This document shows, in pieces, positions 19,694 to 22,907 of a stretch of 22,907 nucleotides of DNA. The stretch is from the NCBI GenBank assembly GCA_004151065.3, contig NWUY0300042088.1:2432-25338 (forward strand). Direction: 5' to 3'. The stretch's first letter is position 1. Each line of letters starts with the position of its first letter. This stretch comes from Larix sibirica. Its lineage: Eukaryota > Streptophyta > Pinopsida > Pinales > Pinaceae. Below the pieces are notes generated by a model. The model ran no database searches. It was given only the letters and a program-made list of their open reading frames with translations, and was not told the DNA's origin. Made by a program: the position numbers and the translations under genes.

Positions 19694-20168
19694 TTTCCAC
19701 AACCTGCGTTCCGCAACCCGCAATCCGCAATGCAGATTGCGAAAGTTAAAAATTTTCGGGTTTTGAAATTCTGTTTTCCGCAACCTGCAACCTGCAATTA
19801 TGGATTGCGGAATGCAGAAAGCACTTGGAAAATAAAATTGCAAACTTGTGTTTCCGCAACCCGCAACCCGCAAATTGCGGATTGCGGAATATGGAAAGAA
19901 CTTAGTCACTAATAATAAAATTTGCGATTCCGAAACCCACAACCTGCAAATTGCAGAGTGTGGAAATAAGAAACCATAATAAACCAATTGAAGTTGTGCA
20001 CCTACAACTTGCATTGCAGATTGTGTAAAGATTGACTTTTCATGTTACTTTTCACCGCTTTGTTATCCAATTGTAGATTGCAGATTGCAGAAACATTAAA
20101 ATTGCTTATGCTCAAACTTTTACTTCCGCAGCCCACAACCCACATTGTGGATTGTGGATTGCAGAAGT
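19694..20168 (+). repeat. Array of GC-rich hairpins built from CCGCAA / TTGCGG words
   Basis: Seven hairpin-like units start at about 19694, 19776, 19852, 19926, 19985, 20066 and 20122, mostly 74-82 bp apart. The core is repeats of CCGCAA or CCTGCAA followed by their complements. Unit 3 (19852-19889) pairs TTCCGCAACCCGCAA with TTGCGGATTGCGGAA with one mismatch. Unit 7 (20122-20168) has about 23-bp arms with four mismatches, all transitions; both its arms carry the CCACAA/TTGTGG version. Unit 5 has AAGTTGT/ACAACTT arms and a different sequence. The AT-rich spacers between units are less conserved. Several ORFs across it are products of the repeat. Confidence 0.8.
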
Positions 20169-20224
20169 CACAATCAAAATTTGAAAAAACTTTGATCCCG
20201 CAATTTCTTTTCCGCTCTTCGCGA

Positions 20225-20508
20225 TTTAATCTCAGTCGTTGATTTCTTTTGATCTTGCGGTCTGGTTTTCATCCCACAGCTAGTTAAATATTTTGAATTT
20301 TCGTTTTCTTTTTACTATTTCCAAATTTTCCAATTTCGCTTGCGCCAAGGATTTTACTGCNTATTTTAATCTCAGTCATTGATTTCGTTTGATCTTGTGA
20401 TCCGGATTTCGTCCCAAAGCTGGTCAAATTTTTTGAATTTTCGTTTTCTTTTTTACCATTTTCAAATTTGCCAACTTCGCTTGCGCCAAGGATTTTACTG
20501 TGGATTTT
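20225..20508 (+). repeat. Two 140-bp direct copies before the long ORF
   Basis: TTTAATCTCAGTC starts copies at 20225 and 20365 (140-bp step). Both contain TTTTGAATTTTCGTTTTCTTTT and end CTTGCGCCAAGGATTTTACTG, with roughly 10% difference. A single N at 20361 lies at the junction. The segment is T-rich and noncoding, in line with a leader just ahead of the ORF that starts at 20651. Confidence 0.75.
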
Positions 20509-20650
20509 TACCAAGGACTTCCAATTTCACTCCTTCGACACAAGTTGGTTTTTCTTTCGTTTTTACCTTTAATGTGCGGAAATTGTTGGGTTTTGAAACT
20601 GTTTGATTAATTAACTTTTACATTCACCAAAATTTACCAGTTTTTCAAGC

Positions 20651-22907
20651 ATGTCGAGAATCACCCGATCAAAGATGACCTTAAAGGAATTTAAGGAAAA
20701 AGACCCCAATGCTGGTATTCTTTCAGACACCAATGGGAGAGTGTCTGAGACCTGTCACTTAGACTGGTCCCCTATTTACTCTATATTTGATCATGACGAC
20801 TTTTCTAAAATCCAATGCAACCAAGCCTTTTACCTGAACATCAGTAAATCCCAGCTGCATGCCATTGCAACCAGACCAGCACTTATGCCTTATACTGATG
20901 CCATCAAATGGATAATTGACTATGAAATCCCTAAATACTACTCATTCAATGATAATATTAGGGCTCAGTTAACCTCTTTTCGATCTAAATTCTTCTCCAG
21001 AGCGTATGCCCTTAGGTCACCTGACCAACTCCTTCATAAGGGTTTCCTTGATTCTTCCAAGACCCGGTATAACTTCGAAGAAATGCTGAAATATTGGATG
21101 GAAAACCCAGCTGGCTTCATGCCCAAGGATGAAAATCCTACATTGTTTCCTGGTTCAAGGAACCATTTCCCCTGTTAGAGGCCATGCTTTGTATATTGTA
21201 CGGGTTACCAAATTGCTCTCTGTTCAAGTCCGAATGGGGACGCTTGGCGCACCATGTTCTCACAACATGAGAGTCCTTTAATTGGGCCCAAATACTATCA
21301 GTGGAACTTAGAACAACAATTGACAAATAACAAAAAACTCTAGCTTCCAGAAAACCCACCTTTTATTATTCAGCATATGTCATGGATGTGTTCTGCTCAG
21401 CTTTTAAATTCCCTTCTATGGGATGGAACTGGATCATGTCTGCACCTCCTGTTCATATTTACTGTTCAGCACTTTGGGAGGACAATTTTGTCCCTCTTCT
21501 ATATGATATTTGTGACCATTTCAATGGGGAAATTTACCAGATGATATTCAAAGCAAATGCACCTACTTTCTCTGATCATGCCAAGAGACTTATCTCCATC
21601 ATGGGTGACTGGTATGTGGGTTATTACTTTTCTTATGTCAGGATTTGGGGCAATGAAAATGTTCATTTGTTTCCCAGAATAGTACCAAATAGACTGTTGT
21701 TGGAAGAAGTTTCTTATCAAACGGTTGGAGTGTTCCCTAAATTAACTGGAGCTAAGAGAAGGGGATGGCCTAAGTTCCCACTTAACCTTGGGCCTTTGGT
21801 GATTCAAAAATCCACACATCATATAGCACTTGGAAAGAAAATCAGCACCCTCAATTTGGGGAAATCCCCTAAGAGAATGCATGACCCTAAGTCATTCCTG
21901 GCCAACCACTTTGCATAGGAACATATGAAAATCACTTATGCTCATGAGACTACCCCGGATGACTCAATTTACCAAGGAGTCAACTTGTTTTCTGATTTTT
22001 TGAGTAGAACCTCTTCTAAAGAAGAGCAGAGCTTCATCTTCCAGCATCAGCAAGAGCTCAAGACCAAGGTCTTGCAATATAGAAAATTGGAGCTCTCACT
22101 TGAAGAAAAGGCTAAAATGGAAAGGGCAGAAAAGGATGTAAAGAAAGCAAACACACCTTTGATGTTGACCTACCATGATGATGACAGGGGAAAGGCTCAT
22201 ATTGGAGATACCCCAAAAGCCAAACCTTTGGAAAATATTAATGCTTTGATTTAGTTAGCCGCTGACATGAAAAGAAGAATTGGCATAAATGTGTTCAGTA
22301 GTGGATACTCAGGTTATTGCAGCAAACACCCCAAAAAAGAAGAATAAGGTTGGGAGCTCGGTACCACAGGTGACCATGATTGATGACAGTGATCTAGAGG
22401 ATGAAACACTTCCATCTTTTTTCCCAACTATTGTGCTTATTTTGCAAGAGGTTACTGTTACAAAAACTTCTATTGATCTTTTAAACAATATAGTGATGGA
22501 TGATCCTCATCCAGATCTCCACTTTTAAGAAGTCACCATAGAAACTGCTTCACTCTCCTCTACATATACACTTACTTCCACTACACTCCCTTCCATCTCA
22601 TCAGTTTATATCACGCTTCCTTCATCCACCACAGTTGAGTCACCTATTATTCCTATTATCACTTCACAAGAATCATTGGTAACTCCACTTTTTACCTTAC
22701 TACCACAGGTTACTGAAGTCCAATTCCCAACTATACCCTTATAATCAGCAGTAACCACAGTCTCTATTTCACTCCTTGAAATTTTTTCCTTGACTTCTCT
22801 TCCCATTTTTGTACCCTTAGTTTCCAGTATTTCCACTCCCTCCATCTCCACCACTCAAATCATTATTCCAGTCCCAACCATGGGGGCTTCACTCAATAAA
22901 CCGCTAT
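20651..22907 (+). pseudogene. Long decayed ORF of unknown family, possible retroelement gag-like gene
   Basis: The start is MSRITRSKMTLKEFKEKDPN at 20651, open to 21178. A frameshift near 21130-21150 moves reading to another frame (YIVSWFKEPFPLLEAM), which then runs to 22254 with stops near 21267, 21330 and at 21916. A second shift near 22285 moves reading to a third section, with stops at 22526 and 22742, continuing to the window end. Total length is at least 740 codons. The first two thirds are globular and aromatic-rich (WYVGYYFSYVRIWGNENVHL). A charged coiled-coil-like segment follows (KLELSLEEKAKMERAEKDVK, about 22085-22145), then a Lys patch (NTPKKKNK), then a Ser/Thr/Pro/Ile-rich low-complexity tail from about 22530. 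I see no zinc knuckle, protease or RT. Position after LTR, primer site and leader suggests gag or an extra ORF. Confidence 0.6.

Noticed and set aside
19600-20014. Overlapping ORFs on both strands across 19.6-20.2 kb
   Set aside because: They are translations of the CCGCAA/TTGCGG hairpin words, which happen to lack stops, and look the same on both strands.
19694-20168. CRISPR-like array
   Set aside because: Spacing is regular, but the repeats are imperfect hairpins in plant transposon DNA, spacers share similarity and there are no cas genes.
22606-22854. 82-codon minus-strand ORF
   Set aside because: It is the shadow of the Ser/Thr/Pro-rich plus-strand frame; its Glu/Gly/Val composition follows from the complement.

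Overview
The window looks like nuclear DNA of a seed plant with a large, transposon-filled genome, most likely a conifer or other gymnosperm. The reasons are one compact plant-type gene beside about 20 kb of decayed LTR-retrotransposon sequence, AT-rich spacers without genes, and Ty3/gypsy domain motifs of the kind common in conifers. The species assignment is inference. No rRNA or tRNA gene, CRISPR array, bacterial operon or organelle gene was seen.

Bases 1-1452 hold a relatively GC-rich stretch with a decayed minus-strand reading frame (1-337), followed by the upstream region of the only clearly intact gene. That gene (1453-2500, +, two exons) encodes a 313-residue mitochondrial calcium uniporter (MCU) pore protein, with an Arg-rich N-terminus, a coiled coil, two membrane segments and the WDVMEP selectivity motif. 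From 2501 to about 4200 the DNA is AT-rich, carries several short tandem duplications (17 to 66 bp period), and contains a plus-strand fragment resembling a gypsy integrase C-terminus (GPY module).

Bases about 4600-10911 are one decayed Ty3/gypsy element on the minus strand. Reading from high to low coordinates it has an LTR-like block, a gag region, a protease, a pair of zinc knuckles in an unusual place, reverse transcriptase (YLDD box), RNase H and integrase. All domains are broken by stops or frameshifts, and no 3' LTR was found. Bases 10911-15323 are mostly unassigned. They include a short His-rich fragment resembling a CobW/ZNG1-type GTPase metallochaperone, which contains a 55-bp near-perfect palindrome. 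A weak two-exon candidate gene lies at 15324-15810.

Bases about 17034-18165 hold the 3' end of a minus-strand chromovirus-like gypsy element (integrase fragment, polypurine tract, LTR starting TGTAATACCCC). Directly beside it, on the plus strand, a different element appears to start: a 242-bp LTR-like block with a TATA box, a tRNA-iMet-type primer binding site, a roughly 2.2-kb noncoding leader full of hairpins and direct repeats, and from 20651 to the window end a long decayed ORF of a family I do not recognise, with a Ser/Thr/Pro-rich tail. This is the best candidate for something undescribed.

The four single N bases all lie at structural discontinuities. Three are exactly at the junctions of direct duplications, so those duplications may be assembly artefacts.
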